Positions 7,578 through 19,986 are shown, counted from the first letter of the stretch. The stretch: DNA of 33,694 nucleotides from Alphaproteobacteria bacterium (GCA_016869555.1 VGDY01000019.1:1-33694), one strand, 5' to 3'. The notes: generated by a model from the letters alone, not told the origin. Numbers and translations are program-made.

Positions 7578-9170
7578 ATGCCCGTCGATTTGCGCCGCGT
7601 GGCGCGCGCGCTGATTTCCGTTTCCGACAAAACCGGCCTTGTCGAATTTGCGCGCGTTCTGGCGGCGCATGGGGTGGAGATCGTCTCCACCGGCGGCACG
7701 CGCAACGCGCTCGCCGAGGCGGGGCTCCCGGTGCGCGACGTCGCCGATCTCACCCAGTTTCCGGAGATGATGGACGGGAGGGTGAAGACCTTGCACCCCA
7801 AGGTGCATGGCGGCCTTCTGGCGATCCGCGAGAATCCCCAGCACGAAGCGGCGATGCTCGCGCATGACATCCAGCCGATCGACCTTCTCGTGGTCAATCT
7901 CTATCCCTTCGAGTCGACGCTGGCGAAAGGCGCGCCATTCGAAGCATGCGTCGAAAACATCGACATCGGCGGTCCGGCGATGATCCGCGCCGCGTCGAAA
8001 AATCACGACGACGTCGCCGTCGTGGTCGATCCCGACGATTATGCCACGCTGACCGAGGAACTCGAGGCGACGAAGGGCGCGACGCGGCTCGCGACGCGTC
8101 GGCGGCTTGCGCAGAAGGCCTTTGCCCGTACGGCCGCCTATGACGCGGCGATCTCCAATTGGCTCGCGCAGGAACTCGCTGAAGCCTCGCCGCCGCTGCG
8201 CGCCTTCGGCGGCCGTCTCGCCGAGCCGATGCGCTATGGCGAAAACCCGCATCAATCGGCAGGTTTCTATCTCACCGGCGAGAAGCGGCCGGGCGTCGCC
8301 ACGGCGCGTCAACTTCAGGGCAAGCAGCTTTCCTACAACAACGTCAACGACACCGACGCGGCCTTCGAATGCGTCGCGGAATTTGACTTCGCGCGAATGG
8401 CGGCCGCCGTCATCGTCAAACACGCCAATCCTTGCGGCGTCGCCGAAGGGGCGACGCTCGCCGAGGCCTATGCAAAGGCTTTGCGCTGCGACCCGGTTTC
8501 CGCCTTCGGCGGCGTCGTCGCGCTCAATCGCCGGCTCGACGCCGAGGCGGCGCAAGAGATCGTGAAGATTTTTACCGAAGTGATCATCGCGCCTGACGCC
8601 GACGCGGAGGCGATCGCGATCATCGGCGCAAAGAAGAACCTGCGTCTGCTGTTGACCGGCGGTCTGCCAGATGCGCGCGCGCCGGGCTTGACCTATCGCT
8701 CGGTTTCGGGCGGATTCCTCGCGCAGTCGCGCGACAACGCCGTCGTTGGCGATATGAATTTGCAGGTCGTGACGAAGCGGCAACCCACGCCGCAGGAGCT
8801 TGCCGATCTCAAATTCGCCTTTCGCGTGGTGAAACACGTCAAGTCGAATGCGATCGTTTACGCGAAGGACGCGGCGACGGTCGGAATCGGCGCCGGGCAA
8901 ATGTCGCGCGTCGATTCCTCGCGCATCGCCGCTCATAAGGCGCAGGAGGCGGCGCGTGCGGCGGGGCTAACCGATAGTCTCGCGAAAGGCGCGGCCGTCG
9001 CCTCCGACGCCTTTTTCCCTTTCCCCGACGGATTGCTGGCCGCGGCCGACGCCGGCGCGACGGCCGTCATCCAGCCCGGCGGCTCGATTAACGATAAGGA
9101 CGTCATCGCCGCGGCGGACGCGCAGGGACTTGCTATGGTGTTGGCCGGCGTGCGCCACTTCCGGCACTAG
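7578..9170 (+). CDS. purH: Bifunctional AICAR formyltransferase/IMP cyclohydrolase
   Basis: Catalyses the last two steps of de novo purine synthesis: AICAR to FAICAR using 10-formyl-THF, then ring closure to IMP. The 530-residue length is standard. The N-terminal cyclohydrolase domain shows SVSDKTGL and the [15 protein letters not shown] signature. The C-terminal transformylase domain has [22 protein letters not shown] and the closing FPFPDG and [10 protein letters not shown] motifs. The ATG at 7578 has GAGGA seven bases upstream; a longer upstream frame exists but overlaps the heparinase-like gene and has no family similarity. Confidence 0.97.
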   Translation: MPVDLRRVARALISVSDKTGLVEFARVLAAHGVEIVSTGGTRNALAEAGLPVRDVADLTQFPEMMDGRVKTLHPKVHGGLLAIRENPQHEAAMLAHDIQPIDLLVVNLYPFESTLAKGAPFEACVENIDIGGPAMIRAASKNHDDVAVVVDPDDYATLTEELEATKGATRLATRRRLAQKAFARTAAYDAAISNWLAQELAEASPPLRAFGGRLAEPMRYGENPHQSAGFYLTGEKRPGVATARQLQGKQLSYNNVNDTDAAFECVAEFDFARMAAAVIVKHANPCGVAEGATLAEAYAKALRCDPVSAFGGVVALNRRLDAEAAQEIVKIFTEVIIAPDADAEAIAIIGAKKNLRLLLTGGLPDARAPGLTYRSVSGGFLAQSRDNAVVGDMNLQVVTKRQPTPQELADLKFAFRVVKHVKSNAIVYAKDAATVGIGAGQMSRVDSSRIAAHKAQEAARAAGLTDSLAKGAAVASDAFFPFPDGLLAAADAGATAVIQPGGSINDKDVIAAADAQGLAMVLAGVRHFRH

Positions 9171-9225
9171 CAATGGCCGGGGCGCTCCGGTTAAACTGAC
9201 TCATGGATGCGGCAGGAGTTGAAAC

Positions 9226-9543
9226 ATGCGCAATTCTTTGAAACTGACGTTGGGTCTTGCTTTAGTATGTGCGCTGGCGGCTGGCCAAGCGTTCGCGAAG
9301 CAGCGCAAGCCTGTTGTTACTGGCGAGGTCGCGGCGCAGGGCGACGATTTCTCTCTGCCTCTGCCGCACAATCTCACGACCGGCAAGGACTGGCTTGACG
9401 ACGGCGCGGGTTCGGCGGCGCAGGGCAATCTGCAGCCCAATCGTTACGCCAACGACAACTACTTCCTCGAGCAGCAGGATTTCGCGCTTCAAGATCCGCA
9501 GCGCTACAACGCAATCGGCCAGTTTTTTGATTACGATTGGTGA
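9226..9543 (+). CDS. Small exported protein of unknown function (105 aa)
   Basis: I do not recognise this family. It has a clear Sec signal peptide (MRNSLKLTLGLALVCALAAG, cleavage probably after AFA at about residue 24) and a mature part of about 80 residues that is acidic and rich in Asn, Gln, Asp and aromatic residues. The mature part has no cysteine and ends in FFDYDW. It is predicted to be periplasmic or surface-exposed. The ATG at 9226 has AGGAG seven bases upstream. It follows purH by 55 bases and is convergent with the 87-residue gene at 9609, with a strong terminator between them. Confidence 0.75.
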   Translation: MRNSLKLTLGLALVCALAAGQAFAKQRKPVVTGEVAAQGDDFSLPLPHNLTTGKDWLDDGAGSAAQGNLQPNRYANDNYFLEQQDFALQDPQRYNAIGQFFDYDW

Positions 9544-9564
9544 GCTGCGCGTCCTGAATGAAAA

Positions 9565-9589
9565 AGGCCGGCGTGCGCCGGCCTCTTTT
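9565..9589 (+). terminator. Bidirectional intrinsic terminator
   Basis: Perfect 8-bp stem AGGCCGGC (9565-9572), loop GTGC, GCCGGCCT (9577-9584), followed by CTTTT on the plus strand and preceded by a run of five A that gives a T-run on the minus strand. It lies between two convergent small genes and can end both transcripts. Confidence 0.85.
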
Positions 9590-9608
9590 GACGCTTGGAT
9601 GTTTTGCG

Positions 9609-9872
9609 TTAGCAAGCGGGCACGGAGCGATAGCCGACCACGTCGCCCCAGCGATTGAAGATCGGACGGCGCTCGTAATAGCAGTCCGGGCCGCTCGCGG
9701 CGGCGGCCGCCATTGCGCCGAGAGCCAGAGCGCCGCCCACGGCGTAAGGCGCCCAGCCATAGCCGTGATGATGCCACTTGGACCAGGCGAAAGCCGGCGT
9801 CGCGCTGGCGACCGTTCCGGCCAGAACCGCGGCGGCGAGAGTGGCGGAAATGATTTTCTTTGAGTTCGACAT
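9609..9872 (-). CDS. Small exported protein of unknown function (87 aa)
   Basis: Signal peptide in residues 1-29 (cleavage after AFA), a His/Trp/Gly/Tyr patch (WSKWHHHGYGWAPY), an alanine/glycine-rich hydrophobic stretch (about 45-60) and a C-terminal module with two cysteines, CYYERRPIFNRWGDVVGYR...C. Small exported proteins ending in a Cys-x-n-WG-VVGYR-x-n-Cys module are widespread in Rhizobiales, with no established function as far as I know. The two cysteines (about 64 and 87) could form a disulfide in the periplasm. The ATG at 9872 has AGGAG six bases upstream on the minus strand. Confidence 0.75.
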   Translation of the reverse strand: MSNSKKIISATLAAAVLAGTVASATPAFAWSKWHHHGYGWAPYAVGGALALGAMAAAAASGPDCYYERRPIFNRWGDVVGYRSVPAC

Positions 9873-9950
9873 GACGCTCTCCTGAGCTCTGCTTCGCAGT
9901 TTTTCTCTCTGCGAATGGGCGCAATGTAGAGTGCGTCTCTCGGGCTGTTC

Positions 9951-9964
9951 GTGCGTCGACGCAC
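9951..9964. promoter_or_regulatory. 14-bp perfect palindrome, possible operator
   Basis: GTGCGTCGACGCAC is a perfect palindrome about 80 bases upstream of the start of the 87-residue gene and just downstream of prfA. Position and symmetry would suit a dimeric regulator site, but GC-rich palindromes of this length can arise by chance. Confidence 0.2.
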
Positions 9965-10005
9965 ACGCCGCGACGGGGCTTTCTCGCTGCGCTCCTCGCG
10001 GGGCG

Positions 10006-11076
10006 TTACGCTTCGCTCTGCGCGAGCAGCCTTTGCTGATGGTCGGTGATCAGCCCGTCGATGATCTCATCGAATTCGCCCTCCATCACCCGGTCGAGCT
10101 TATAGAGCGTGAGATTGATGCGATGGTCGGTGACGCGCCCTTGGGGGAAATTATAGGTGCGGATTCGCTCGGAGCGGTCGCCTGAGCCGACCTGCTGCTT
10201 GCGGTCGTCGGAACGTTCCTTGTCGAGCCGCTGGCGCTCGGCGTCGTAAAGACGCGACCGGAGAACGCTCATCGCCTTGGCTTTGTTGCGATGCTGCGAG
10301 CGCTCTTCCTGCATCATCACCACGATGCCGGACGGAATGTGGGTGATGCGAATCGCCGACTCGGTCTTGTTGACATGCTGGCCGCCGGCGCCTTGCGCGC
10401 GCATCGTGTCGATCTGCAGATCCTTGTCGTCGATGGCGACGTCGACATCCTCGGCCTGCGGCAGCACCGCCACCGTCGCCGCCGACGTATGAATTCGGCC
10501 CTGCGTTTCCGTTTCCGGCACGCGCTGGACGCGATGCACGCCCGACTCGAATTTCAGCCGTCCATAGACGCCGCGACCGATGATTTCCGCGACGATTTCC
10601 TTGAATCCGCCGAGCGCGCCGGGGCTTTCCGACACCATTTCGACGCGCCAGCCCTTGAGCGCCGCATATTTCTGATAGGCGCGGAAGAGATCGCCGGCGA
10701 ACAGCGCCGCTTCGTCGCCCCCGGTGCCCGCCCGGACTTCGAGTATCACGCTCTTTTCGTCCGCCTCGTCCTTGGGAAGCAGCGCCAGGCGCAGCCCGCT
10801 TTCGGCCGCTTCGAGCCGTTCGCGCGCGGCGACCGTCTCGCTCTCCGCCAGCGCCCGCATGTCGGCGTCGAGCGCCGCGTCGGCGAGCATGGCGGAAAGC
10901 TCGCCCGATTCCTTCTGCGCCGCGCGATAGGCGCGAATTCTGTCGACGACCTCGTCGAGCGCGGCGCGTTCGCGCGACAGGGCGACGAAGGCCTGTCCGT
11001 CGGCGCCGACGGCGAGCTTGTCGCCGATCTCGTCATAGCGGCGCAGAATGAGGTCGAGTTTGTCTTGAGCGAACAT
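10006..11076 (-). CDS. prfA: Peptide chain release factor 1
   Basis: RF1 reads UAA and UAG stop codons in the ribosomal A site and triggers peptide release. The 356-residue protein carries the universal GGQ motif at 231-233 ([12 protein letters not shown]). In the codon-recognition position it has a PxT-type tripeptide, Pro-Glu-Thr at 187-189, with the RF1-typical [11 protein letters not shown] following. This separates it from RF2, which uses SPF. The C-terminal [18 protein letters not shown] block is intact. It starts 54 bases after ptsP on the same strand and is probably cotranscribed. The methyltransferase gene prmC, which modifies the GGQ glutamine and often follows prfA, is not here. 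Confidence 0.97.
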   Translation of the reverse strand: MFAQDKLDLILRRYDEIGDKLAVGADGQAFVALSRERAALDEVVDRIRAYRAAQKESGELSAMLADAALDADMRALAESETVAARERLEAAESGLRLALLPKDEADEKSVILEVRAGTGGDEAALFAGDLFRAYQKYAALKGWRVEMVSESPGALGGFKEIVAEIIGRGVYGRLKFESGVHRVQRVPETETQGRIHTSAATVAVLPQAEDVDVAIDDKDLQIDTMRAQGAGGQHVNKTESAIRITHIPSGIVVMMQEERSQHRNKAKAMSVLRSRLYDAERQRLDKERSDDRKQQVGSGDRSERIRTYNFPQGRVTDHRINLTLYKLDRVMEGEFDEIIDGLITDHQQRLLAQSEA

Positions 11077-11130
11077 GTGAAGGTTTCTTGAGAAAGGGTT
11101 GCGGCGACGGCGCGGAGAAAGAGAACGCCG

Positions 11131-13395
11131 CTACAAGGGCACGCCGCGCGCCTGCGCATATTCGCGCAATTGGTCGCGCACGGATGCGCCGCCGTCATCG
11201 GACGCGAGCAGAGAGGCGAGATAGACCTGCGCCTCTTCGAGATTGAGATTGAGGATCATGGTCTTGACCGGGCCGATGGCGGAAGCCGCCATCGACAGCG
11301 ATCGGTAGCCGATGGCCAGCAGCGCCAGCGCCTCGAGCGGGCGGCCGCCCATCTCGCCGCACAGCGTCACCGGCGCGTTGTGCCGCACGCCGGCGGCGAC
11401 GACGCGCTCGAGCGCGCGCAGCACTGGCCGGGAGAGGTTGTCATAGCGTTTCGAAACGCGCGTATTGTCGCGATCCGCCGCGTACATGTATTGCACCAGG
11501 TCGTTGGAGCCGACCGACAGGAAGTCCGCGCGCTTGGCGATGAGATCGATTTCCCACAGCAGCGACGGCACTTCCACCATGGCCCCGAACTCCACCCGGG
11601 TTGGCGGCGGATAACGGTGGCGCGTGATGTGACCGAACTCGCGCAGCGCGATCGCCTTCGCCGCGTCGAACTCGGCGACATTGGCGATCATCGGAAACAT
11701 GATCCGCAGATCGCGACCCGCGCCTGCCTTCAACATTGCGCGCAGCTGCATGCGCAGCAGGCCCGGCCTGTCGAGGCCGATGCGGATGGCGCGCCAGCCG
11801 AGCGCCGGGTTTTCCTCTTCGATCTTCGCCATATAGGGCAGAATCTTGTCGGAGCCGATGTCGAGCGTGCGGAAGGTGATCGCCTTCTCCGGCGCCCCGT
11901 CGAGCACGGCTTTGTAAAAGCGATATTGCTCGTCCATGCGCGGAAAGCGCGGCGCGAGCATGAATTGCAGCTCAGTGCGAAAAAGTCCGATCGACTGCGC
12001 GCCGGTCTCATGCAGATGCGGCATGTCGATCGCGAGGCCGGCGTTCATATGCAACGTGATCTCGACGCCGTCCTTGGTGATCGCCGGCACGTCGCGAAGC
12101 TTGGCGTATTGTTCCTGCCGTCGCGCCCGCAGCCGCGCCTTTTCGGCATAGGCGCTCTGCACGTCCGGCTGCGGGCGAACATGCACTTCGCCGGTCGTGC
12201 CGTCGACGATGATCGGATCGCCGGTTTCGACAATGTCGATCAGTCCGGCGACGAGCCCCACGGTGGCGACGCCGAGCGCCCGCGCGACAATGGCGACATG
12301 GCTTGTTGGCCCGCCTTCCTCCAGCACAAGTCCGCGCAGCCGCTTGCGGTCATAGTCGAGCAGCGCCGCCGGCCCCATTGTTCGCGCGACGATGATGGCG
12401 TTTTCCGGCACGCTGTCGCGGTCGGCGACATAGCTTTGGCCCGTCAACTGATGCAGCAGCCGGTTGGCGATGTCGTCGAGGTCATGCAGGCGGTCGCGCA
12501 GATAAGGGTCGGTCTGACGCTGCATGCGCGCCCGCGCGTCATTCTGAACCCGCTCGACCGCCGCCTCCGCGGTCAGGCCGGTCATCACCGCTTCGCGCAG
12601 TCGGCGCACCCAGCCGCGGTCATAGGCGACCATGCGCACGGTTTCGAGGATTTCGCGCGGCTCGCCGGCGGCGATGCGGTCGCTGTGCGCGACGAGTTCG
12701 TCGATCGACTGGCGCATCGCGTCGATGGCGTGTTCGAGCCTTGCGAGTTCGCCGGGCATGTCTTCGGCGACGAGCTGCTTGATGACGACGCGCGGTTCAT
12801 GCAGCAGCACATGGCCGAGACCGACGCCTTCCGCCATCGGCGCGCCCTTTAGCGAAGCCGGGCGATAGAGCGCGAGATCGCGCGGGTCTTCGATCGCCTG
12901 CAATTCGCCGGAGGCGATGAGTTCGGCGAGCAGCATCGCCGTCGTCTGCAGCGCCTCGATTTCTTCTTCCGAATAGACGCGGCGCACCTGGTTTTGCACG
13001 ACGAGCACGCCGAGCGTGTTGCCGCCGCGCAGAATCGGCACGCCCAAAAATGAGTGATAGGCCTCTTCGCCCGTCTCCGGCTTGTAGGAGAAGGAGGGGT
13101 GCTCCTGCGCTTCCGAAAGCGCAAGGGGCTCGGCGCTCTTCGCGATCAGGCCGACGAGGCCTTCGCCAGAGTGCATCGTGGTCAAATGGACGGCCTCGCG
13201 GTTGAGGCCTTCAGTGGCGTAAAGCTCCAAGCGCTGGTCGGCGCGCAGCACATAAACGGAACAAACTTCGGCGACCATATTGGCGGCGATTTGCACGACG
13301 ATCTTGTCGAGCCGCGCCTGGGCGCTGACCGGTTCCGCGCTGATTTCGCGGAGTCGGCGCAACAGAAGGCGAGGACCGCCTAGAGCGCTTCGCAT
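11131..13395 (-). CDS. ptsP: Phosphoenolpyruvate-protein phosphotransferase PtsP (EI-Ntr)
   Basis: First enzyme of the nitrogen-related PTS: takes phosphate from PEP and passes it to NPr and then EIIA-Ntr, which in alphaproteobacteria affects nitrogen, potassium and carbon regulation. The 754 residues hold an N-terminal GAF sensor domain (about 20-165), the EI N-domain, the swivelling domain with phospho-histidine His366 (GGPTSHVAI) and the C-terminal PEP-binding barrel. The barrel ends with the SNDLVQY motif and catalytic Cys679 (TLCGEMGG). The ATG at 13395 gives the usual family length; the in-frame start at 13551 would add 52 residues without similarity. It is upstream of prfA, as in many Rhizobiales. 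Confidence 0.95.
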   Translation of the reverse strand: MRSALGGPRLLLRRLREISAEPVSAQARLDKIVVQIAANMVAEVCSVYVLRADQRLELYATEGLNREAVHLTTMHSGEGLVGLIAKSAEPLALSEAQEHPSFSYKPETGEEAYHSFLGVPILRGGNTLGVLVVQNQVRRVYSEEEIEALQTTAMLLAELIASGELQAIEDPRDLALYRPASLKGAPMAEGVGLGHVLLHEPRVVIKQLVAEDMPGELARLEHAIDAMRQSIDELVAHSDRIAAGEPREILETVRMVAYDRGWVRRLREAVMTGLTAEAAVERVQNDARARMQRQTDPYLRDRLHDLDDIANRLLHQLTGQSYVADRDSVPENAIIVARTMGPAALLDYDRKRLRGLVLEEGGPTSHVAIVARALGVATVGLVAGLIDIVETGDPIIVDGTTGEVHVRPQPDVQSAYAEKARLRARRQEQYAKLRDVPAITKDGVEITLHMNAGLAIDMPHLHETGAQSIGLFRTELQFMLAPRFPRMDEQYRFYKAVLDGAPEKAITFRTLDIGSDKILPYMAKIEEENPALGWRAIRIGLDRPGLLRMQLRAMLKAGAGRDLRIMFPMIANVAEFDAAKAIALREFGHITRHRYPPPTRVEFGAMVEVPSLLWEIDLIAKRADFLSVGSNDLVQYMYAADRDNTRVSKRYDNLSRPVLRALERVVAAGVRHNAPVTLCGEMGGRPLEALALLAIGYRSLSMAASAIGPVKTMILNLNLEEAQVYLASLLASDDGGASVRDQLREYAQARGVPL

Positions 13396-13709
13396 CCAAT
13401 CCGTTCCCGTTTTCCCAATATTTCTGGGTGGCCTACCGCAAAAAAAACCGCCATGCGCCAGTAAATTGCGACGGTGGCTCTTAAGCAGCGTATATTGACG
13501 CCGTCGTCGCTCCGCAAGCGCGGCCAACAAGCTCAGGGACGCAAGGAACATACCGCTATTGCAAAGCTTGGCGAATCGGCTTGCGGGCAGGGCAGGAAGC
13601 CTCTACCACTGGTCGATCAAAGTAAGGCGATGACTGCCCACGCGCTTGGCGCCTGTCCGAGGCCGCGCGAAACGCGTTTTCCGAGCTTGCGGCATCGAGA
13701 AGAAGATTC
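13396..13709. other. Divergent gap between ptsP and the EAL gene
   Basis: About 314 bases with no supported gene. It must hold the promoters of leftward ptsP and the rightward EAL-domain gene. It contains an A-run (13440-13448) and a GGGACGCAAGG stretch near 13536, but no structure I can assign with confidence. A short rightward frame at 13474-13719 lacks any sign of being real. Confidence 0.4.
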
Positions 13710-16577
13710 GTGCGTCTGACAAAATATCTGATCGCTCTCTTTCTGCTCGTCGTATCCGCTCAGGCCGTGGCCATGGAGTCCGTCAGAGTGCCGCAAGGCG
13801 CGCGGGCGATCGATCTTACCAATGTGGTCGAGAAACATTCTTCGCAGGGCGACCGCCTGCAGGTTTCGACGGCGCCCGGACCGGACGGTATCGTTCGACG
13901 CATCGAGGTCGGCGCCAAGGAGGCGGGCAGCCAGCCCAACTGGATCGTTTTCGCGCTCACCAACGACACCGACGAGCAGATCGAGCGCCTCATCGTTGCG
14001 CCGCATTACCGTCTGCAAGGCTCGGGCGTCATCTGGCCCGATCTCGGCTCGACGCGGATCTCGGCGATCACGGCGAGCCAAGGGTTCCCGCCAGAAGCGG
14101 TAGACGCTTCGGACGCCGACATTTTCCGGCTGACGCTCGACCCCGGAACGACGGTCACCTATGTCGCCGAGCTGCGCGCGCCAAACCTGCCACAGCTCTA
14201 TTTGTGGGAGCCCTCGGCCTATAAGGACAAGGTGACGAGCCTGACGCTCTATAAGGGCATCGTCATCGGCATCGCAGGCCTGCTGGCGCTGTTCCTGACG
14301 ATCGTCTTCGTGGTGAAGGGCGCGGTCATTTTCCCGGCGGCGGCGGCGCTCGCCTGGGCGGTCCTGGCCTATGTGTGCATTGACTTCGGCTTCTGGGACA
14401 AGATTTTCGGCTTCGACGCCAACGCCAACAGCATCTGGCGCGCCGGCGCCGAGACCGTCCTCTCGGCGACGCTGGTGGTTTTTCTCTTCGCCTATCTGAA
14501 CCTCAACCGCTGGCATGTGCGCGCCTGGCATGTCGCGGCGCTGTGGCTCCTGATCCTTTTGGACCTCGTCGGCCTGGCGGTGTTCGATGCGCCGGTCGCC
14601 GCCGGCGTCGCGCGCATCTCGCTCGCGACGGTCGCCATCGTCGGCTTCGTGCTGATCCTCTACCTCGCGACGCACGGGTTCGATCGGGCGATCATGTTGA
14701 TACCGACATGGTTCCTTCTCGCCGTCTGGGTGGCGACGGCGGGATTTGCGGTCGCCGGCTGGATCACCAACGACCTCGTCTCTCCCGCGCTCGTCGGCGG
14801 CCTCGTGCTCATCGTGATGCTGATCGGCTTCACCGTGTTGCAAAACGCCTTCGCCGCCGGCGGTCTGTCGCATGGCGCGCTCAGCGACGTCGAGCGTAAG
14901 GCGCTCGCGCTCACCGGCGCCAATGAGATCGTGTTCGACTGGGACGTTCCCTCCGATCACATCTATGTCAGCCCCGAAGCGGAAGCGGCGCTCGGACTCG
15001 ACCGTGGCGGGCTCGAAGGCGCCGCCTCCTCATGGCTCGATCTGCTGCATCCTTTCGAGCAGGACCGCTATCGCGCCTGTCTCGACGCGATCCTTGAACA
15101 GCGGCGCGGACGCATCAATCAGGTGTTTCGGTTGCGCGCCGCGGACGGCCACTATCTTTCCTACCGGCTGCGGGCGCGGCCGGTGGTCGGCCCCGACGGC
15201 GAGGTGATCCGCGTCGTCGGCACGCTCAATGACGTGACCGACGAACGCAACGCCCAGGAACGGCTGCTACACGACGCCGTGCACGACAATCTCACGGGCC
15301 TGCCGAACCGTGAATTGTTCTTCGATCGCCTGGAAGCGGCGCTGGTTCTGGCGCGCATGGAAAAGGACGTGCGCCCGACGATTCTCGTCATCGACATCGA
15401 CCGCTTCAAACAGATCAATGAGCAGGTCGGCATGGCGATGGGCGACAGCATTCTGTTGACCGTCGCGCATCGCCTCACGCGGCTGCTACAGCCGCAAGAT
15501 ACGCTGGCGCGCCTTTCCGGCGACGTCTTCGCGATCATCCTCGTTTCGGAGACGCATGTCGACCATGTCATCTCGATCGCCGATTCGGTGCGCCGCGCGC
15601 TATCGACTCCGGTGCGCTTCACCGATCGCGAGATCGCGCTGTTCGCCTCGATCGGCATTGCGCTCTACGACCAGCAGACCCATCCCGGCGCCGCTGAAAT
15701 GCTGGACGACGCCGAACTCGCCATGCGCTACGCCAAGCGCTCGGGCGGTAACCGCATCGAAGTGTTCCGCCCGGCCATGCGCGCGCAGCGCTCGGATCGG
15801 GTGACGCTTGAAGCCGATCTGCGGCGGGCGTTGGAGCGCAGCGAGATCAAGGTGTTCTTCCAGCCGATCGTCCGGCTCGAGGACCGCACCATCGCCGGTT
15901 TCGAGGCGCTGCTGCGATGGGATCACCCGCGCCTTGGTCGGCTCGAGCCTTCCGAATTCATTCCCATCGCCGAGCAGACGGGCCTGATCGTCGACCTCGG
16001 GCTTCTCGCGCTGGAGCGCACGGCCCGCGAACTCGCGGCCTGGCAACGCGCGCTCGCCGTCGATCCGCCGATCTTCGCTTCCGTCAATCTCTCGTCACGC
16101 CAGCTCTTGCGGCACGACCTGCTGCGCGACGTAAAGAGCGTGCTGATGCGCAACGACATCGCCAAAGGCAGCCTCAAGCTCGAATTGACCGAGAGCCTGG
16201 TGATGGAGAATCCCGAATATGCGGCGCAGATGCTGATGCGCATCAAGGAGCTCGGCGCCGGTCTGGCGCTTGACGATTTCGGCGCCGGCTATTCGTCGCT
16301 CGCCTATTTGCAGCGCCTTCCGTTCGACACGGTCAAGATCGACCGGTCCTTCATCAAGCAGTCCGGCGCAGGCGCCCGCCCGATCATTCTGCGCTCGATC
16401 ATCGCGCTGGCGCAGGATCTCGGCCTCGACGTCGTCGCCGAAGGCGCGGAGACCGAGCAGGACGCCATCGAACTCTATCAACTGGGCTGCGGCTATGCGC
16501 AGGGCTACGCCTTCGGGCGCCCGATCAGCGCCCGGGACGCCCGCCGCCTCGTCGGCGCCGCGCCGGAAGCGGCATAG
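13710..16577 (+). CDS. Membrane PAS-GGDEF(degenerate)-EAL c-di-GMP phosphodiesterase
   Basis: A 955-residue inner-membrane signalling protein. In order: signal peptide or first helix (1-22); a periplasmic beta domain like 7TMR-DISMED2 (about 25-160); seven or so membrane segments (about 180-390); a PAS domain (about 405-525); GGDEF (about 530-690); and EAL (about 700-945). The GGDEF signature is replaced by SGDVF (603-607), so cyclase activity is very unlikely. The EAL site looks intact: EALLRW (732-737), VNLSSRQL, LELTES, DDFGAGYSSL, VKIDRSF and AEGAET supply the metal and catalytic residues. The likely job is c-di-GMP breakdown in response to a periplasmic or membrane signal, with the dead GGDEF perhaps sensing GTP. 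The GTG start has a weak AGAAGAAG upstream. Confidence 0.9.
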   Translation: MRLTKYLIALFLLVVSAQAVAMESVRVPQGARAIDLTNVVEKHSSQGDRLQVSTAPGPDGIVRRIEVGAKEAGSQPNWIVFALTNDTDEQIERLIVAPHYRLQGSGVIWPDLGSTRISAITASQGFPPEAVDASDADIFRLTLDPGTTVTYVAELRAPNLPQLYLWEPSAYKDKVTSLTLYKGIVIGIAGLLALFLTIVFVVKGAVIFPAAAALAWAVLAYVCIDFGFWDKIFGFDANANSIWRAGAETVLSATLVVFLFAYLNLNRWHVRAWHVAALWLLILLDLVGLAVFDAPVAAGVARISLATVAIVGFVLILYLATHGFDRAIMLIPTWFLLAVWVATAGFAVAGWITNDLVSPALVGGLVLIVMLIGFTVLQNAFAAGGLSHGALSDVERKALALTGANEIVFDWDVPSDHIYVSPEAEAALGLDRGGLEGAASSWLDLLHPFEQDRYRACLDAILEQRRGRINQVFRLRAADGHYLSYRLRARPVVGPDGEVIRVVGTLNDVTDERNAQERLLHDAVHDNLTGLPNRELFFDRLEAALVLARMEKDVRPTILVIDIDRFKQINEQVGMAMGDSILLTVAHRLTRLLQPQDTLARLSGDVFAIILVSETHVDHVISIADSVRRALSTPVRFTDREIALFASIGIALYDQQTHPGAAEMLDDAELAMRYAKRSGGNRIEVFRPAMRAQRSDRVTLEADLRRALERSEIKVFFQPIVRLEDRTIAGFEALLRWDHPRLGRLEPSEFIPIAEQTGLIVDLGLLALERTARELAAWQRALAVDPPIFASVNLSSRQLLRHDLLRDVKSVLMRNDIAKGSLKLELTESLVMENPEYAAQMLMRIKELGAGLALDDFGAGYSSLAYLQRLPFDTVKIDRSFIKQSGAGARPIILRSIIALAQDLGLDVVAEGAETEQDAIELYQLGCGYAQGYAFGRPISARDARRLVGAAPEAA

Positions 16578-16656
16578 CCGCGGCGCGGCGAAACGACTAA
16601 AGTCCGAACCCGAGTTTCCGCTGATTTGATATCCGATTGATCTGTTCGCCGGGTTT

Positions 16657-16762
16657 GTCATTCCCGGCAGGCCGAAGGCCTGACCGGGAATCCAGAGCCG
16701 ATCCGAAAAGTTGGCTTTGCTCTGGATTCCCGATCGCGCGCGTTGCGCGCGTCGGGAATGAC
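16657..16762. repeat. REPIN-like palindromic doublet, family 2
   Basis: Two inverted units joined back to back. Each unit reads GTCATTCCCG, a tip hairpin, then CGGGAATCCAGAGC. The tip hairpins differ: AGGCC-gaa-GGCCT in the left unit, CGCGCGC/GCGCGCG arms in the right. The outer ends (GTCATTCCCG and CGGGAATGAC) are perfect inverted repeats, and a central CCAGAGC/GCTCTGG pair closes a third hairpin. It occupies most of the gap before ligA. The ends do not match the family at 3901 and 19826, but the architecture does. Confidence 0.8.
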
Positions 16763-16792
16763 GCGCGAGCGGTTCGATCGGAAATTGCATGA

Positions 16793-19820
<3,028 letters not shown>

Positions 19821-19825
19821 GCGTT

Positions 19826-19874
19826 CACCCTCTCCCATAGGGAGAGGGTCGGTCCGCAGGACCGGGGTGAGGGG
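19826..19874 (+). repeat. REP-like palindromic element, family 1, copy C
   Basis: Constant hairpin ACCCTCTCCC-atag-GGAGAGGGT, tip hairpin GGTCC-gca-GGACC, tail GGGGTGAGGGG. It begins five bases after the WYL-BRCT stop codon and could act as that gene's 3' structure. It pairs with the inverted copy at 19987. Confidence 0.8.
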
Positions 19875-19986
19875 CAATCGCCGTCAGCAGTTACAGCGCT
19901 CGTGGATTGGCGCTGGACTGCTGGTCAGGTTTCGGTTTGGCGGGAATGGCGCGGTCCAAGGAAGCGGATCAGCGGAATCAGTATTT

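Noticed and set aside
9888-9910. CTGC-ttc-GCAG followed by TTTTT as an intrinsic terminator
   Set aside because: Only a 4-bp stem, and on the plus strand no gene ends there; it lies in the leader of the leftward 87-residue gene.
11170-12852. 560-codon plus-strand frame opposite ptsP
   Set aside because: Antisense shadow with low-complexity Arg/His/Asp composition; ptsP on the other strand is unambiguous.
13530-13600. GGGACGCAAGG stretch upstream of the EAL gene resembling part of a c-di-GMP (GEMM) riboswitch core
   Set aside because: The partner strand and the GAAA-capped P2 stem of the riboswitch cannot be formed around it, and the second helix has no match. One short shared motif is not enough.
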